Shown here: positions 26,527-35,137 of the stretch, in pieces
Position numbering within the stretch: the first letter of the stretch is position 1
How the letters are laid out: each line of letters begins with the position of its first letter
Assembly (NCBI RefSeq): GCF_002257705.1
Contig: NZ_LSLK01000081.1
Location: 62,001 to 126,000, forward strand
DNA length: 64,000 nucleotides
DNA from: Sporomusa silvacetica DSM 10669
GTDB taxonomy: Bacteria > Bacillota > Negativicutes > Sporomusales > Sporomusaceae
Direction: 5' to 3'
Made by a program: the position numbers and the translations under genes
Notes under the pieces: generated by a model
Database searches by the model: none
The model's input: the letters and a program-made list of their open reading frames with translations, nothing else
What the model was told of the DNA's origin: nothing

Positions 26527-27363
26527 TCAAGACTGATGCTTTTTGATCATGGTAACATAGTCGGTGCGATCGCGCAGCCAGGGTGAGTCTAATTTAGCCC
26601 GGTCTGCACCGCTTAGTACCAAGTAGGCGCCGCCAGGGTTGTTCATGTGGAATGCCAAGTGTGGCAGGGTTTGATACAGTAACTCGTTACTGACGCCGCT
26701 GAGGCTGCAGTGTATGATTCCGGCACTGCCTGAGGTCGGTCTGCAGATATGGAAACTGAGTGATTTTTCCTCATGCGGGTTGCACGCCAGAACCGATGAT
26801 TTATAGCCTAACAACCATTCTTTAGCCAGCGTGAATATACCCTTGGCCTCTTTTACAGGCCTCAGTTCAACGGCTGTTTTTTGTCCTCCGGGCGGAGTCG
26901 ACTGTGGCACCAGACTATAGATATAAAATTGATTTTCAACGCTAAACCCTAAGCTGCTGTAGAGCTTCATAGCAGGGCTGTCTGCTTCGGTTTCCAAAGA
27001 GATATCGGTGCCATATTCACTGGCAACTTTGAGGGCGAAACCGGTCAGTTCCTTGCCCAGCCCTTGCCGGCGAAATTCCGACGCGACCGCCAAATAGTGC
27101 AGGTGCATTTGCTTGTCACCGGTTTTTTTAAGCATAATGAAACCAGTCGGTCGGTTGTCTGACCGTAATAAATACACATTCCCGGCAAACAGGGTGGAAA
27201 TTGATTTAGAAAAACGGGAAGATTTTTTTGCTAGGTACAATCTGCGTTTCATCAGGGGAAAGAAAATATCGGTCTGAAAGGTGGCTGAGAACATTTTTTC
27301 AATAACTGGCCAATCTTGGCGGACGGCTGGAATGATGCTCAGTTTATGCGCTTGTTTCTCCAT
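26527..27363 (-). CDS. GNAT acetyltransferase with extra C-terminal domain
   Basis: 278 residues. The GNAT fold occupies about residues 10-160: strand RPTGFIMLKKTG, strand HLHYLAVASEFRRQGLGKEL with the acetyl-CoA-binding Q/RxxGxG/A motif, helix TGFALKVASEYG, then LETEADSPAMKLYSSLGF. Residues about 165-278 form a second region, perhaps another divergent acetyltransferase half or a sterol-carrier-like cap. The substrate is unknown. It is transcribed towards the YczE-like gene and ends 153 bases from it. A flavoprotein start fragment lies just upstream. Confidence 0.85.
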   Translation of the reverse strand: MEKQAHKLSIIPAVRQDWPVIEKMFSATFQTDIFFPLMKRRLYLAKKSSRFSKSISTLFAGNVYLLRSDNRPTGFIMLKKTGDKQMHLHYLAVASEFRRQGLGKELTGFALKVASEYGTDISLETEADSPAMKLYSSLGFSVENQFYIYSLVPQSTPPGGQKTAVELRPVKEAKGIFTLAKEWLLGYKSSVLACNPHEEKSLSFHICRPTSGSAGIIHCSLSGVSNELLYQTLPHLAFHMNNPGGAYLVLSGADRAKLDSPWLRDRTDYVTMIKKHQS

Positions 27364-27370
27364 CTGAAAC

Positions 27371-27442
27371 TCACCCTACTCGTTCAAGAATTTTTTGATT
27401 TATATCCAAGCTGGCGGACAAAATAAATACTATTTTGCTCAT
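27371..27442 (-). pseudogene. N-terminal remnant of a flavodoxin-like gene
   Basis: A 23-codon frame, MSKIVFILSASLDINQKILE and three more residues, opens like NADPH-dependent FMN-reductase/flavodoxin proteins (first beta strand followed by SAS) but stops at once. It strongly resembles the fragment at 32263-32367 (MSKKVVVLFASPRKGGNS), including the sequence around the start codon. It lies between the small membrane protein gene and the GNAT gene. Confidence 0.5.
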
Positions 27443-27470
27443 TTGTATGATTCTCCATATTTCCCCCTAT

Positions 27471-27650
27471 TCACTCCACCGAATTTGTAGGAGGTTGACA
27501 CAGCGGAAGACTGTAATTCACAATTTCTTGTGCTTTACAGGCATATTGTTCATCTGTCATTGTATAGATAGCGGCACACATACTATAAAAAGAAAACATT
27601 ACTCCCATTACGAATACTACTATGACACTTTGTTCTGTTTTTCTTTTCAT
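27471..27650 (-). CDS. Small single-pass membrane protein
   Basis: 59 residues with GGAGG 7 bases upstream of the ATG. The order is MKRKTEQ, a hydrophobic helix (about 8-30, VIVVFVMGVMFSFYSMCAAI), then YTMTDEQYACKAQEIVNYSL and a short Pro-rich tail. A relative lies at 39300-39470 with the same length, the same KK/KR start, one helix, and a matching tail (SPEDYARMSQEIVEQSI). Two copies in two parts of the redox island argue for a real family. It is preceded by an AdhR-type promoter at 27782-27812. The function is unknown. Confidence 0.7.
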   Translation of the reverse strand: MKRKTEQSVIVVFVMGVMFSFYSMCAAIYTMTDEQYACKAQEIVNYSLPLCQPPTNSVE

Positions 27651-27781
27651 CTATATACCTCCAATTTCTTTGATGATATTCCTCGAAATTTTGTATGCTT
27701 ATTTGTTGATACTTAAAAATTTTTAGTTCAATTTATACCGGGGAATGAAAAACATAGAGGATTTTAATGTTGTTTCACTTT

Positions 27782-27812
27782 ATGTTACAACTTTGAGTAA
27801 ACTCAAAGTCAA
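27782..27812 (-). promoter_or_regulatory. MerR/AdhR-type promoter, copy 1
   Basis: Read on the minus strand: TTGACT, a 19-base spacer holding the dyad CTTTGAGTTTACTCAAAG, then TAACAT. A 19-base spacer is the hallmark of promoters activated by MerR-family proteins. It faces the small membrane protein at 27650. Confidence 0.7.
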
Positions 27813-27860
27813 TAGAGTATTATATATTTTTTTAAAACCCAAACGTATCAACACTTTCTA

Positions 27861-27906
27861 AAAGGAAAACGCCGATTAAGGTGATTTCTAACCACCCCAA
27901 GCGGCT
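27861..27906 (-). terminator. Terminator after the MerR gene
   Basis: GCCG/CGGC and GGTG/CACC form a two-part stem, followed on the minus strand by GTTTTCCTTTT. It ends the AKR-MerR unit. Confidence 0.5.
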
Positions 27907-27937
27907 AATTCCGAACTTCTTATTCGTTTTTCAAGAA

Positions 27938-28324
27938 CTAAGTCTCCGGTCTTCTTAGTATTTTTTCTGTTTGAGCTATCCCAGTTTCATAGCGTGCAAT
28001 TTTATAATCCAGGCGTTCCAGCGTTTTCTTCATATCTTCCATTCTTGCTTTGAGCTGCGTACGCTGCTCGATTAAGAGTTCTTTTCTTGCCTCAACGGTT
28101 TCATCACCCTGTTGAAACAGCCCAACATACTCAATCAATACTTCAATCGGTAGACCTGCACTTCGCATACATTTGACAAATTCGACCCACCTGCAGTCTT
28201 CTTCCGTATAATCCCTGATTTTGCTTTTATTGCGGTTCACATGGGGAATCAGCCCGATGCGTTCATAATAGCGGAGTGTATCCTGTGGAATATCAAATTT
28301 TTCACTTACTTCTGAAATCATCAT
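27938..28324 (-). CDS. MerR-family regulator, AdhR/NmlR-like
   Basis: 128 residues. N-terminal winged helix MMISEVSEKFDIPQDTLRYY followed by ERIGLIPHVNRNKSKIRDYT; the C-terminal half is a long dimerisation coiled coil. A cysteine at position 52 (FVKCMRSAG) falls where AdhR of Bacillus subtilis, an aldehyde/electrophile sensor, has its redox-active Cys. AGGAGGTG precedes the ATG. It is co-transcribed behind the AKR gene at 28362 from the AdhR-type promoter at 29538. I infer that it activates the seven 19-base-spacer promoters of this island in response to reactive aldehydes or quinones. Confidence 0.85.
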   Translation of the reverse strand: MMISEVSEKFDIPQDTLRYYERIGLIPHVNRNKSKIRDYTEEDCRWVEFVKCMRSAGLPIEVLIEYVGLFQQGDETVEARKELLIEQRTQLKARMEDMKKTLERLDYKIARYETGIAQTEKILRRPET

Positions 28325-28361
28325 GTGGTTTCACCTCCTATTATCCTCTGTCGAAAGAAAG

Positions 28362-29483
28362 TTATGCTTCAAAAGTATCAGCTACATCCTTTAACCATTT
28401 TGTAATCTCAATATGTTGTGGACAATTTTTTTCACATTGTTTACATCCTATACAGTCTGATGCCTTACCATACGTTTTTATATAGTTTCCATAATACACC
28501 TTTTGTGTAGAAAATCCGGTGAATAAGGATTGTTTTTCATTATTGTACAATGCAAAATATTTCGGAATGGCTATATTTTTCGGGCAGCCTTCTACACAAT
28601 ACTGACAGGCTGTACACCCAATCGCAGTTGCTTCATTTATAATCCCAACTGCTTTTTTAACAACATCATATTCTTCCTTTACAAATGGCTTGAAATCCTG
28701 CATATAACCTATATTATCCAGTAGCTGCTCCATATCAGACATTCCACTTAATACCATCATAATTCCCTCGTGACTTGCCACGAAACGGATAGCCCATGAT
28801 GGTATGGACATATCAGGATGATAGTCTTTAAATAATTTCTCTGCTTTTTCAGGCACTTTCGCAAGCGTACCACCTTTGACAGGTTCCATAACAATAACCG
28901 GTTTATTATGCTTTCTTGCTACTTCGTAGCATTTCCTTGACTGAATGCTTTCATTGTCCCAATCCAGATAATTAATCTGTAACTGGACAAAATCCACTTC
29001 CGGATGTGCTGTCAGGATTTCCTCTAATAAATCCGCATTATCATGATAAGAAAATCCTATCTGTCTGATTTTCCCTTCTTCTTTCTTTTCCTGAATAAAC
29101 GCAAAACTATCAAATTTTTGGACTATCTCATAATGAGTTACACCCAGGTTATGAAGAAGATAGTAATCGAAGTAATCTACACCACACTTTTCTAACTGTT
29201 CGTTAAATATTCTTTCCTGATCTTCCCTTGTTTTCAAAAACATCGTTGGCAATTTTGTTGCTAACGTGAAACTGTCTCTTTTATGACGTTTTACTAACGA
29301 CTCTCGCATAGCTATCTCACTCTTATACGCATGATACATATAAGCTGTATCAAAATAGGTAAAGCCTCTTTCCAAAAAAGTATCCACCATTTGATTTAAT
29401 GTGTCCATATCAATATTTGATGGATCATTCTGGCTCTTTACCGGTAAACGCATGCATCCAAATCCCAGCTTTTTCTTTTCCAT
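28362..29483 (-). CDS. Aldo/keto reductase with C-terminal ferredoxin domain
   Basis: 373 residues. The TIM-barrel AKR part (about 1-280) begins KLGFGCMRLPV and carries FDTAYMYH (catalytic Asp and Tyr region), TLATKLP (Lys) and YYLLHNLG (His). The tail has two Cys-rich motifs, CTACQYCVEGCPKNIAIPKY and CIGCKQCEKNCPQHIEIT, each able to hold a [4Fe-4S] cluster. Such proteins are common in anaerobes and may take electrons from ferredoxin or flavodoxin rather than NADPH. It is the first gene of a unit with the MerR regulator 37 bases downstream, and is driven by the promoter at 29538-29568. A paralogue begins at 63962. Confidence 0.9.
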   Translation of the reverse strand: MEKKKLGFGCMRLPVKSQNDPSNIDMDTLNQMVDTFLERGFTYFDTAYMYHAYKSEIAMRESLVKRHKRDSFTLATKLPTMFLKTREDQERIFNEQLEKCGVDYFDYYLLHNLGVTHYEIVQKFDSFAFIQEKKEEGKIRQIGFSYHDNADLLEEILTAHPEVDFVQLQINYLDWDNESIQSRKCYEVARKHNKPVIVMEPVKGGTLAKVPEKAEKLFKDYHPDMSIPSWAIRFVASHEGIMMVLSGMSDMEQLLDNIGYMQDFKPFVKEEYDVVKKAVGIINEATAIGCTACQYCVEGCPKNIAIPKYFALYNNEKQSLFTGFSTQKVYYGNYIKTYGKASDCIGCKQCEKNCPQHIEITKWLKDVADTFEA

Positions 29484-29537
29484 ATCTCTATTTTCTCCTT
29501 TACTTCTGCAATTGTCATGTTTATTTCCTTGAAATCC

Positions 29538-29568
29538 ATTCTAGCACCTGGAGTTAACTCCGAGTCAA
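29538..29568 (-). promoter_or_regulatory. MerR/AdhR-type promoter, copy 2
   Basis: On the minus strand: TTGACT, a 19-base spacer with CGGAGTTAACTCCAGG, then TAGAAT. It lies 55 bases upstream of the AKR start at 29483 and would also express the MerR gene. Confidence 0.8.
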
Positions 29569-29672
29569 GTGTTTTTTTGAGTATACCCTAAATAGACAGA
29601 GAAAAACATTGTATAATGTCACTTCTCATTTTACAATGCGCCCTTGATGCTCGGGATTTTCCTGCATAATTA

Positions 29673-30824
29673 TTAATTGCCAAAAAGCATAACAGCCTGT
29701 TTCATTTTATTTATAATATTCACACCGAATGGACAATTTTCTATACACAATCCACATTCTATGCATTCATTTGCGTGATGTTCTAATAAATCATAATGAT
29801 TCTTTAATGTTTCAGGAACAGCTTCTTGAATTAATGCTAAATCTAAATATTTATTTACTGATGCAATATCTATCTTTTTTGAACATGGGGCACAATGTCC
29901 ACAATACATACAATGTCCGCTAAATGAACTTCTTGGTGCATTTGCAAGAACTTCACTATAATCTTTTTCTTTATTACTTGCAGTGACATAGGCTGTTGCT
30001 GCAAGTATTTGATTTGTATTAGATACTCCAACCATTACGGAAGCAACTGCCGGTCTAGTTAAACAGTAATGTAAACATTGTACTGGAGTCAGTGCTTTTT
30101 CAAAGGGCGATTCTTTGTCACTTAGTAACACTCCAGCAGCATATCCTTTCATAACAGTTAAAGCAACACCCGCATTTTGACAAGTTTGGTATAACTTATC
30201 ACGTTTCGGATCAATCCCCTCATAAATTCTGTTTTTATAAGTACTATCTTCAAATAGTATATTTACATCCTCACTGGCTGGTAACATATCATAAGCGGCG
30301 TTGATGCTAAATAAAATTACATCAATCATTCCTGTTTCCACTGCTCTAAAAGCAATATCTGTATTATGCGTTGATATTCCTAAAGACTTAATTACTCCTT
30401 TTTCTTTTAATTCTTGTGCATATTTAATTATTTCACCATTAAAAATGTTATCAAAATCTTTTTGATCATCAACATAATGAATCATCCCTACATCGACATA
30501 ATCTAACTGCATTCTAATTAAAAAGTCTTCAAATGCATTGACAACTTCATTAAAGTCTCTGGTACGCCGGTATTGTTCCTTATCCCAGGTAGTACATAGA
30601 TGTCCTTCAATAACAAAACTGCTTCGAGGATATTTACTTAATGCTTTGCCAACATTACTTCTAACTTCCGGATTTGAATTGTATATATCAATAAAGTTAA
30701 TACTTTCATTGATTGCACAATCAATAATTGCTTCGCAATCTACATAACTCTTATTTTCAAATCCTCCACCGCCAATACCAGTGGCACTTACTTTAATCCC
30801 TGTTCTACCTAAAATTCGATATTC
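29673..30824 (-). CDS. Aldo/keto reductase with C-terminal ferredoxin domain
   Basis: 383 residues from the ATG at 30824 (MEYRILGRTGIKVSATGIGG), preceded by GGGGG; longer starts upstream lack a site. AKR barrel about 1-290 with FIDIYNSNPEVR and VGMIHYVDD. The C-terminal part has CMYCGHCAPCSKKI and CIECGLCIENCPFGVNI, two possible [4Fe-4S] sites; the first lacks one cysteine spacing of the classic motif. It lies 48 bases downstream of the MATE gene on the same strand, so the two may be co-transcribed. Codon use is more AT-rich than its neighbours, hinting at a separate origin. Confidence 0.87.
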   Translation of the reverse strand, partial: EYRILGRTGIKVSATGIGGGGFENKSYVDCEAIIDCAINESINFIDIYNSNPEVRSNVGKALSKYPRSSFVIEGHLCTTWDKEQYRRTRDFNEVVNAFEDFLIRMQLDYVDVGMIHYVDDQKDFDNIFNGEIIKYAQELKEKGVIKSLGISTHNTDIAFRAVETGMIDVILFSINAAYDMLPASEDVNILFEDSTYKNRIYEGIDPKRDKLYQTCQNAGVALTVMKGYAAGVLLSDKESPFEKALTPVQCLHYCLTRPAVASVMVGVSNTNQILAATAYVTASNKEKDYSEVLANAPRSSFSGHCMYCGHCAPCSKKIDIASVNKYLDLALIQEAVPETLKNHYDLLEHHANECIECGLCIENCPFGVNIINKMKQAVMLFGN

Positions 30825-30872
30825 CATATTAACCCCCATAGAATTTACCAAACCGTATTTGCAGATTATCAG

Positions 30873-32228
30873 TTATATTGCATGAAACTCAGTCCATTTT
30901 CCACTTAAATACCGGTATACGAAAATGATTGCTTTGACAATCCAATCAATAAACATAGCTACCCATGTGCCGAACATTCCCATATCAAAATAAATACTTA
31001 GCAAATAAGCTAATGCAATACGACAGAAAATCATGGTTAAAGTGCCAACAATCATTGGAAATTTTGCATCTCCTGATGCACGGAATGTCACAGGTAAGGT
31101 GTAAGCAAGCGGCCAAATTACAACCATAACTGCTGCATGCCACCATACATTTTTCGTGGTCATCGCAGTTGCCGCCTCAGATAACCCATAAACATCCATT
31201 ATGAAAGGCAGTAAAGCAAGTACTAATGCACAGCTTACTAAATGTGCCACATACACAATACCCACAACCTTTTTTGTGTAATATTTAGCCTGTCCATAAT
31301 CCCCTGCACCGACACATCTTGAAATAACTACAGTTAAACCAAGACCAATTGCCATACCTGGCAGCACTTGAAACATTACAATAGTACCTGACACCGCATT
31401 TGCCGCAATTGATGCCGTACCAAACATAGCAACAAGACTAAGCACAATAATTCTTCCCAGATAGAACAAACCATTTTCTAGTCCATATGGAACACCTATG
31501 CTTAAAATTCTTTTGATCATCGGCCAGTTAAATTTGTGTTTTAAATTTTTCTTTATATATAAAGATCGATTTTTATTTAAAGCCAATGTGATAATAATAG
31601 CTGCAGCCGCGATACGTGATAGCAAGGTCGGTATAGCAACACCCTCTACGCCAAAGTGAAAGCCGTAAATAAGTATTGCATTTCCTACTGCGTGTGCTAT
31701 GTTCATATATAACATAACATTCATAGGCAGTTTTGAATTACCCATAGTACGAAATATTGCAGCTCCCGCATTATATAGTGCAAGGAACGGAATGGATACT
31801 GCTGTAATCATCAGGTAGGTATTCGCATCCCTGCGTACTTCATCTGTAATCTGCCCGAACAGGTCATTTAAAATAAGCGGTTTCCCTAAATAGACCATGA
31901 CCATGATTATGACGGATATGGCACCGGAAAACCATACTAGTTGATTCGCTGCTTCTCTTGATTCTTCCATCTGCTTCCTGCCTATATACTGTCCCGCAAT
32001 GACTGCACCACCGGTAGACAAAGCAGCGAACAGACTAATGAACAATGCCATGACGAAATCGACCAAAGACACACCAGACATGGCTGATTCCCCGACATGT
32101 GCTACCATGATTGAGTCTATCAATCCTACCAGATATTCCAAAAACTGCTCTATAATAACTGGCAAAAACAATTTGAATAAATCCTGATTCGTAAATAGCT
32201 TTTTCGTTGCTACAGTTTTCTGCTCCAA
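30873..32228 (-). CDS. MATE-family multidrug/toxin exporter
   Basis: 451 residues, about 12 membrane helices, normal for the family. It starts at TTG (32228), 7 bases after GGAGG. Typical features: LFLPVIIEQFLEYLVGLIDS in helix 1, FRTMGNSKLPMNVMLY, and the mirrored second-half segment FRASGDAKFPMIVGTL, the internal repeat of MATE proteins. It exports cationic or polar compounds using a Na+ or H+ gradient. It lies upstream of an AKR gene and downstream of a broken flavoprotein fragment. Confidence 0.92.
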   Translation of the reverse strand: MEQKTVATKKLFTNQDLFKLFLPVIIEQFLEYLVGLIDSIMVAHVGESAMSGVSLVDFVMALFISLFAALSTGGAVIAGQYIGRKQMEESREAANQLVWFSGAISVIIMVMVYLGKPLILNDLFGQITDEVRRDANTYLMITAVSIPFLALYNAGAAIFRTMGNSKLPMNVMLYMNIAHAVGNAILIYGFHFGVEGVAIPTLLSRIAAAAIIITLALNKNRSLYIKKNLKHKFNWPMIKRILSIGVPYGLENGLFYLGRIIVLSLVAMFGTASIAANAVSGTIVMFQVLPGMAIGLGLTVVISRCVGAGDYGQAKYYTKKVVGIVYVAHLVSCALVLALLPFIMDVYGLSEAATAMTTKNVWWHAAVMVVIWPLAYTLPVTFRASGDAKFPMIVGTLTMIFCRIALAYLLSIYFDMGMFGTWVAMFIDWIVKAIIFVYRYLSGKWTEFHAI

Positions 32229-32262
32229 GCCTGTTCCTCCATTTTAAACGCTTTTACCCATT

Positions 32263-32367
32263 TCATATGCCTGTTTCTTTTACTCCAAGCATAAACTGAT
32301 CGCATAAGAGGTCGGAATTTCCGCCTTTCCTCGGGCTAGCGAACAGCACTACTACTTTTTTGCTCAT
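32263..32367 (-). pseudogene. Truncated NADPH-dependent FMN-reductase-like gene
   Basis: 34 codons from an ATG preceded by GAGGAT. MSKKVVVLFASPRKGGNSDL is the first beta strand and FMN phosphate loop of multimeric flavodoxin/iron-sulfur flavoproteins, followed by a helix and a stop. The remainder of the ~180-residue domain is missing; the MATE gene starts 35 bases later. It is a relative of the fragment at 27371. Confidence 0.7.
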
Positions 32368-32417
32368 TTGTATCATCCTCTTTTCGTTAATTGTGTTTTG
32401 TCGTCAATATAACTATT

Positions 32418-33038
32418 TTATTCTATAATTTTACTTAGCCATTTAGCTATCTCGGGTTGCGCTGTTTTTACTTTATTGCCCTCAATTGCAAAACCTTCGA
32501 GAACAGTTGATTGCGGGCTAAGTTTTGCAATATCCGTAAAGCTTTGCCCTTCACCGTATCCGCCGTGCGTGCAAAACGGCACAATGGTTTTCCCGGACAA
32601 ATCATATTCCGACAAAAACGTTACAACCGGCTGAGGTATCGTCCCGCCCCAAATCGGCGAGCCAATGAAAATCACATCGTACGATTCGATATTTTTAATT
32701 TTGGTTTTCAGTGCGGGTTTATAATCTGATTCTCTTTCTTGCTTTGCTTGCATCACAAGTGCAACGTAATTGCTTGGGTACGGATCTACTGTCTGGATTT
32801 CAACAATATCGCCACCGACGCTTTCGCGAATTTGATTGGCAATTTCGCGTGTACTGCCAGAATGCGAAAAATAAACCACAAGAATTTTTCTTGCTGGTGA
32901 AAGCGATTTTATTTGCTCTTCATTTGCTTTTTCCATATTTGCCGGACTATCTTTTTTTGCTGAAAACAATTGTGTCTGCGCACCAAAGAATGCAAGGAGC
33001 ACGATAATAACCAATAATATAAAGTATATTTTCTTCAT
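32418..33038 (-). CDS. Membrane-anchored flavodoxin
   Basis: 206 residues from the ATG at 33038 (MKKIYFILL); a TTG three codons earlier is an alternative. A single N-terminal hydrophobic segment (about 3-22, ILLVIIVLLAFFGAQTQLF) without a lipobox suggests a signal anchor or signal peptide. After a polar linker, the flavodoxin domain begins KILVVYFSHSGSTREIANQI with the FMN-phosphate loop, and carries YDVIFIGSPIWGGTIPQPVV and VPFCTHGGYGEG around the isoalloxazine. The domain would lie outside the cytoplasmic membrane, unusual for a flavodoxin. It is preceded by an AdhR-type promoter at 33115. Confidence 0.88.
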   Translation of the reverse strand: MKKIYFILLVIIVLLAFFGAQTQLFSAKKDSPANMEKANEEQIKSLSPARKILVVYFSHSGSTREIANQIRESVGGDIVEIQTVDPYPSNYVALVMQAKQERESDYKPALKTKIKNIESYDVIFIGSPIWGGTIPQPVVTFLSEYDLSGKTIVPFCTHGGYGEGQSFTDIAKLSPQSTVLEGFAIEGNKVKTAQPEIAKWLSKIIE

Positions 33039-33114
33039 ATGCGCCAACCCTTAATTCCCTTTTCCCTTATTGCTTAACTCATCTTTCAATCGTCATATTT
33101 ACCGCCTTAGCTCC

Positions 33115-33145
33115 AGCCCATCACTTGGAGCCAACTCTAAGTCAA
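33115..33145 (-). promoter_or_regulatory. MerR/AdhR-type promoter, copy 3 (weak -10)
   Basis: On the minus strand: TTGACT and a 19-base spacer with TAGAGTTGGCTCCAAG. The -10 position reads TGGGCT, a poor match, so this promoter would depend on an activator or use another -10. It faces the flavodoxin at 33038. Confidence 0.55.
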
Positions 33146-33169
33146 GCGTCTTTTGGGAATTGAGTAAAA

Positions 33170-33835
33170 TTACAGTCCGATATTATTAATATCTTCGGTC
33201 TCCAGCACCCGTTTGGCAACACCCTTTTTAGCTGCTCTAATCATTGCACGTCCCATTATCTCAGTTGTTGTAGCATACTTCGGAAAAAGCACTTTCAATA
33301 GAGGGTAAAAATTCCCAAGCATAGTATATAGCACTCTATACAACTTTGTCTTTGAAACAATCCCATGCTTTGGCTGAATAAATGCAGGTCGAAACATATA
33401 CGCTGACTTAAATGGCAAACCTAACAGCATGTTTTCTGTCTTACCTTTTATTCTCGCCCACATTGTACGTCCTTGCTCAGTGCTGTCGGTACCTGCTCCT
33501 GATACGTATATAAATGTCATATTAACGTTAAGTTTAACCAATGTCTGCGCCACCGCTTGCGTAATGGCATAAGTTACGCGATGATAGTCCTGCTCCGCCA
33601 TACCTGCTGAACTTACGCCAAGGCAGTATAAGCATGCATCATACCCCGACAAATCACTTTCAATTGCAGATAAATCCTGAAAATCATTGTGCGTAAGCTC
33701 GCGCAGCTTCTCATGCTGGATTCCTGTTATGCTACGTCCAATTGCAAGAACCGTTTCTACTTCTTCGTCAAGCAGACATTCCCGCAAGACACCTTGTCCT
33801 ATCATTCCAGTAGCTCCAAAAATAATAACTTTCAT
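33170..33835 (-). CDS. NAD(P)-binding atypical SDR (NmrA/YwnB-like)
   Basis: 221 residues. The Rossmann opening is MKVIIFGATGMIGQGVLREC with GxxGxxG. Further elements are LYCLGVSSAGM, FIYVSGAGTDS and RPAFIQPKHG. No classic YxxxK active site is seen, so it belongs to the atypical short-chain dehydrogenase/epimerase-like group, often redox sensors or quinone/nucleoside-sugar reductases. It has its own AdhR-type promoter at 33904-33934, so it is predicted to respond with the other genes of the regulon. It ends 25 bases before the copy-3 promoter of the flavodoxin gene. Confidence 0.85.
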   Translation of the reverse strand: MKVIIFGATGMIGQGVLRECLLDEEVETVLAIGRSITGIQHEKLRELTHNDFQDLSAIESDLSGYDACLYCLGVSSAGMAEQDYHRVTYAITQAVAQTLVKLNVNMTFIYVSGAGTDSTEQGRTMWARIKGKTENMLLGLPFKSAYMFRPAFIQPKHGIVSKTKLYRVLYTMLGNFYPLLKVLFPKYATTTEIMGRAMIRAAKKGVAKRVLETEDINNIGL

Positions 33836-33903
33836 AGAACACCTCCCCCATTTTTTTCATGACTGATATACTAGCCAAAATGGTTTCTTGACTTGATGAA
33901 TCC

Positions 33904-33934
33904 AGTCTACCACTTAGAGTTTAGTCCAAGTCAA
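33904..33934 (-). promoter_or_regulatory. MerR/AdhR-type promoter, copy 4
   Basis: On the minus strand: TTGACT, a 19-base spacer with TGGACTAAACTCTAAG, then TAGACT. It faces the SDR-like gene whose start is 69 bases downstream. Confidence 0.75.
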
Positions 33935-33979
33935 GTATTTAGGGAATATTTTTTACTTATTGTTCTGTTCAATCTATAA

Positions 33980-34027
33980 GAAAGAAAAAGGCCCTGATTT
34001 CCTTACTTTATACAGGAAATCAGAGGC
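33980..34027 (-). terminator. Terminator after the frameshifted SDR gene
   Basis: CTGATTTCCT (33994-34003) and AGGAAATCAG (34014-34023) pair perfectly, with GCC/GGC-like extension. On the minus strand a CTTTTTCTTTCTT tract follows. It closes the transcription unit that ends at 34156. Confidence 0.75.
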
Positions 34028-34155
34028 TTTCAAATTTAAATAATATCTGCGTTTTGACGCTAACCTCATTAAAATGAGAGATTATATATCTTTTTATGCA
34101 AATATTTTTTCCTAACTCGTCTAAGTTTTTTCATCTTCTCCAAAGCATCAGTCCA

Positions 34156-34985
34156 CTACTTTTTCTGCAAATAGGCAAGGTCACCATACCAATACGCTGC
34201 CGTCGTGCCGCCGTCAATCAGGAAATCACTGCCGCTGATAAATGCACCATCTTCCATCATCAGGAGATGCGCCAGATTGGCGACTTCATCCGGCGTACCT
34301 GCTCTTTTTGCCGGGCAAAGATCGAGCATTTTACGATAGCTTGCGCCACGCGGTCCGTTGAGTTCGTCATGGGCAAGTGGCGTGATGATGATGCCCGGGC
34401 TAATTGAGTTGATACGCGCACCGCGGTGCCCCCATTTCACTGCCTCAGACATAACACGCAGGACATTGCAACGTTTCGAAAGCTGATAGGCATGAAGAGT
34501 GTCACGAACCTCGCCCGGCTGTAGCATGGGCAGGCTTAAAAGTTCCTCGGTCGGCGTCACAGCAAGCTGCTCACTCTGCTCAGGCGGCAACACTCCAAGG
34601 CGATGACCGGACTGCGAAGAAATAACAATACCCGAACCGCCTTCAACAATGACCTTGCCAAATTCTTCAAGAATAACTGCCGTACCATAAAGATCAACTT
34701 TCAAAATCGTCTCAATCGGTGCCTGCGACGGTGAAACGCCAGCACCAACGATGATGTTTTTTACCCGACCACTCTCTTCAGCCGTTTTGACGAGTTGCTG
34801 AATGGATTCACGTGAAGAAATGTCGACATGCGCCGCCGTTGAAGCAAATCCTGCATTATAAAGCGTCTCGGCAACTGACTTCGCATGGTCTCCGCTACCA
34901 CTACATGCTTTCCCACACTTACACGGCGTGCAATAGCCAACCCGATAGAACCTGCCCCGATTAAAACAACAACATCTTTTTTCAT
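34156..34985 (-). pseudogene. SDR-family oxidoreductase with a one-base frameshift
   Basis: The ATG at 34985 opens MKKDVVVLIGAGSIGLAIAR, the NAD(P)-binding Rossmann motif. Near 34895 the reading frame must change to continue as AKSVAETLYNAGFASTAAHV. The second part carries NIIVGAGVSPSQ, the YQLSK active-site motif, and a GRxSPGIIITPL-like and DFLIDGGTTAAYW end. With one base restored it is a normal 276-residue short-chain dehydrogenase. It is either a sequencing indel or a recent mutation. A LysR box (35082-35096) lies about 100 bases upstream. The neighbouring DUF362 gene precedes it on the same strand. Confidence 0.75.
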
Positions 34986-35081
34986 ATCTATATTTCCCCC
35001 TGTTCAAGTATCAAATCTTACTTACAGATACATTCTATTCCCTTTCCAGTCACAAACCAATTTGGATTTGCGCTGCTTTGC

Positions 35082-35096
35082 ATAAGAAAAACTTAT
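35082..35096. promoter_or_regulatory. LysR box, copy 1
   Basis: ATAAGAAAAACTTAT, an inverted repeat of the T-N11-A type. The same 15 bases occur at 41096 and 42891. It lies upstream of the SDR gene starting at 34985. Binding by the LysR encoded at 43254 is inferred. Confidence 0.6.
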
Positions 35097-35137
35097 GTAT
35101 TGTTATTTCTATATCCACCGAGGGAAGAAAAGCCAGC

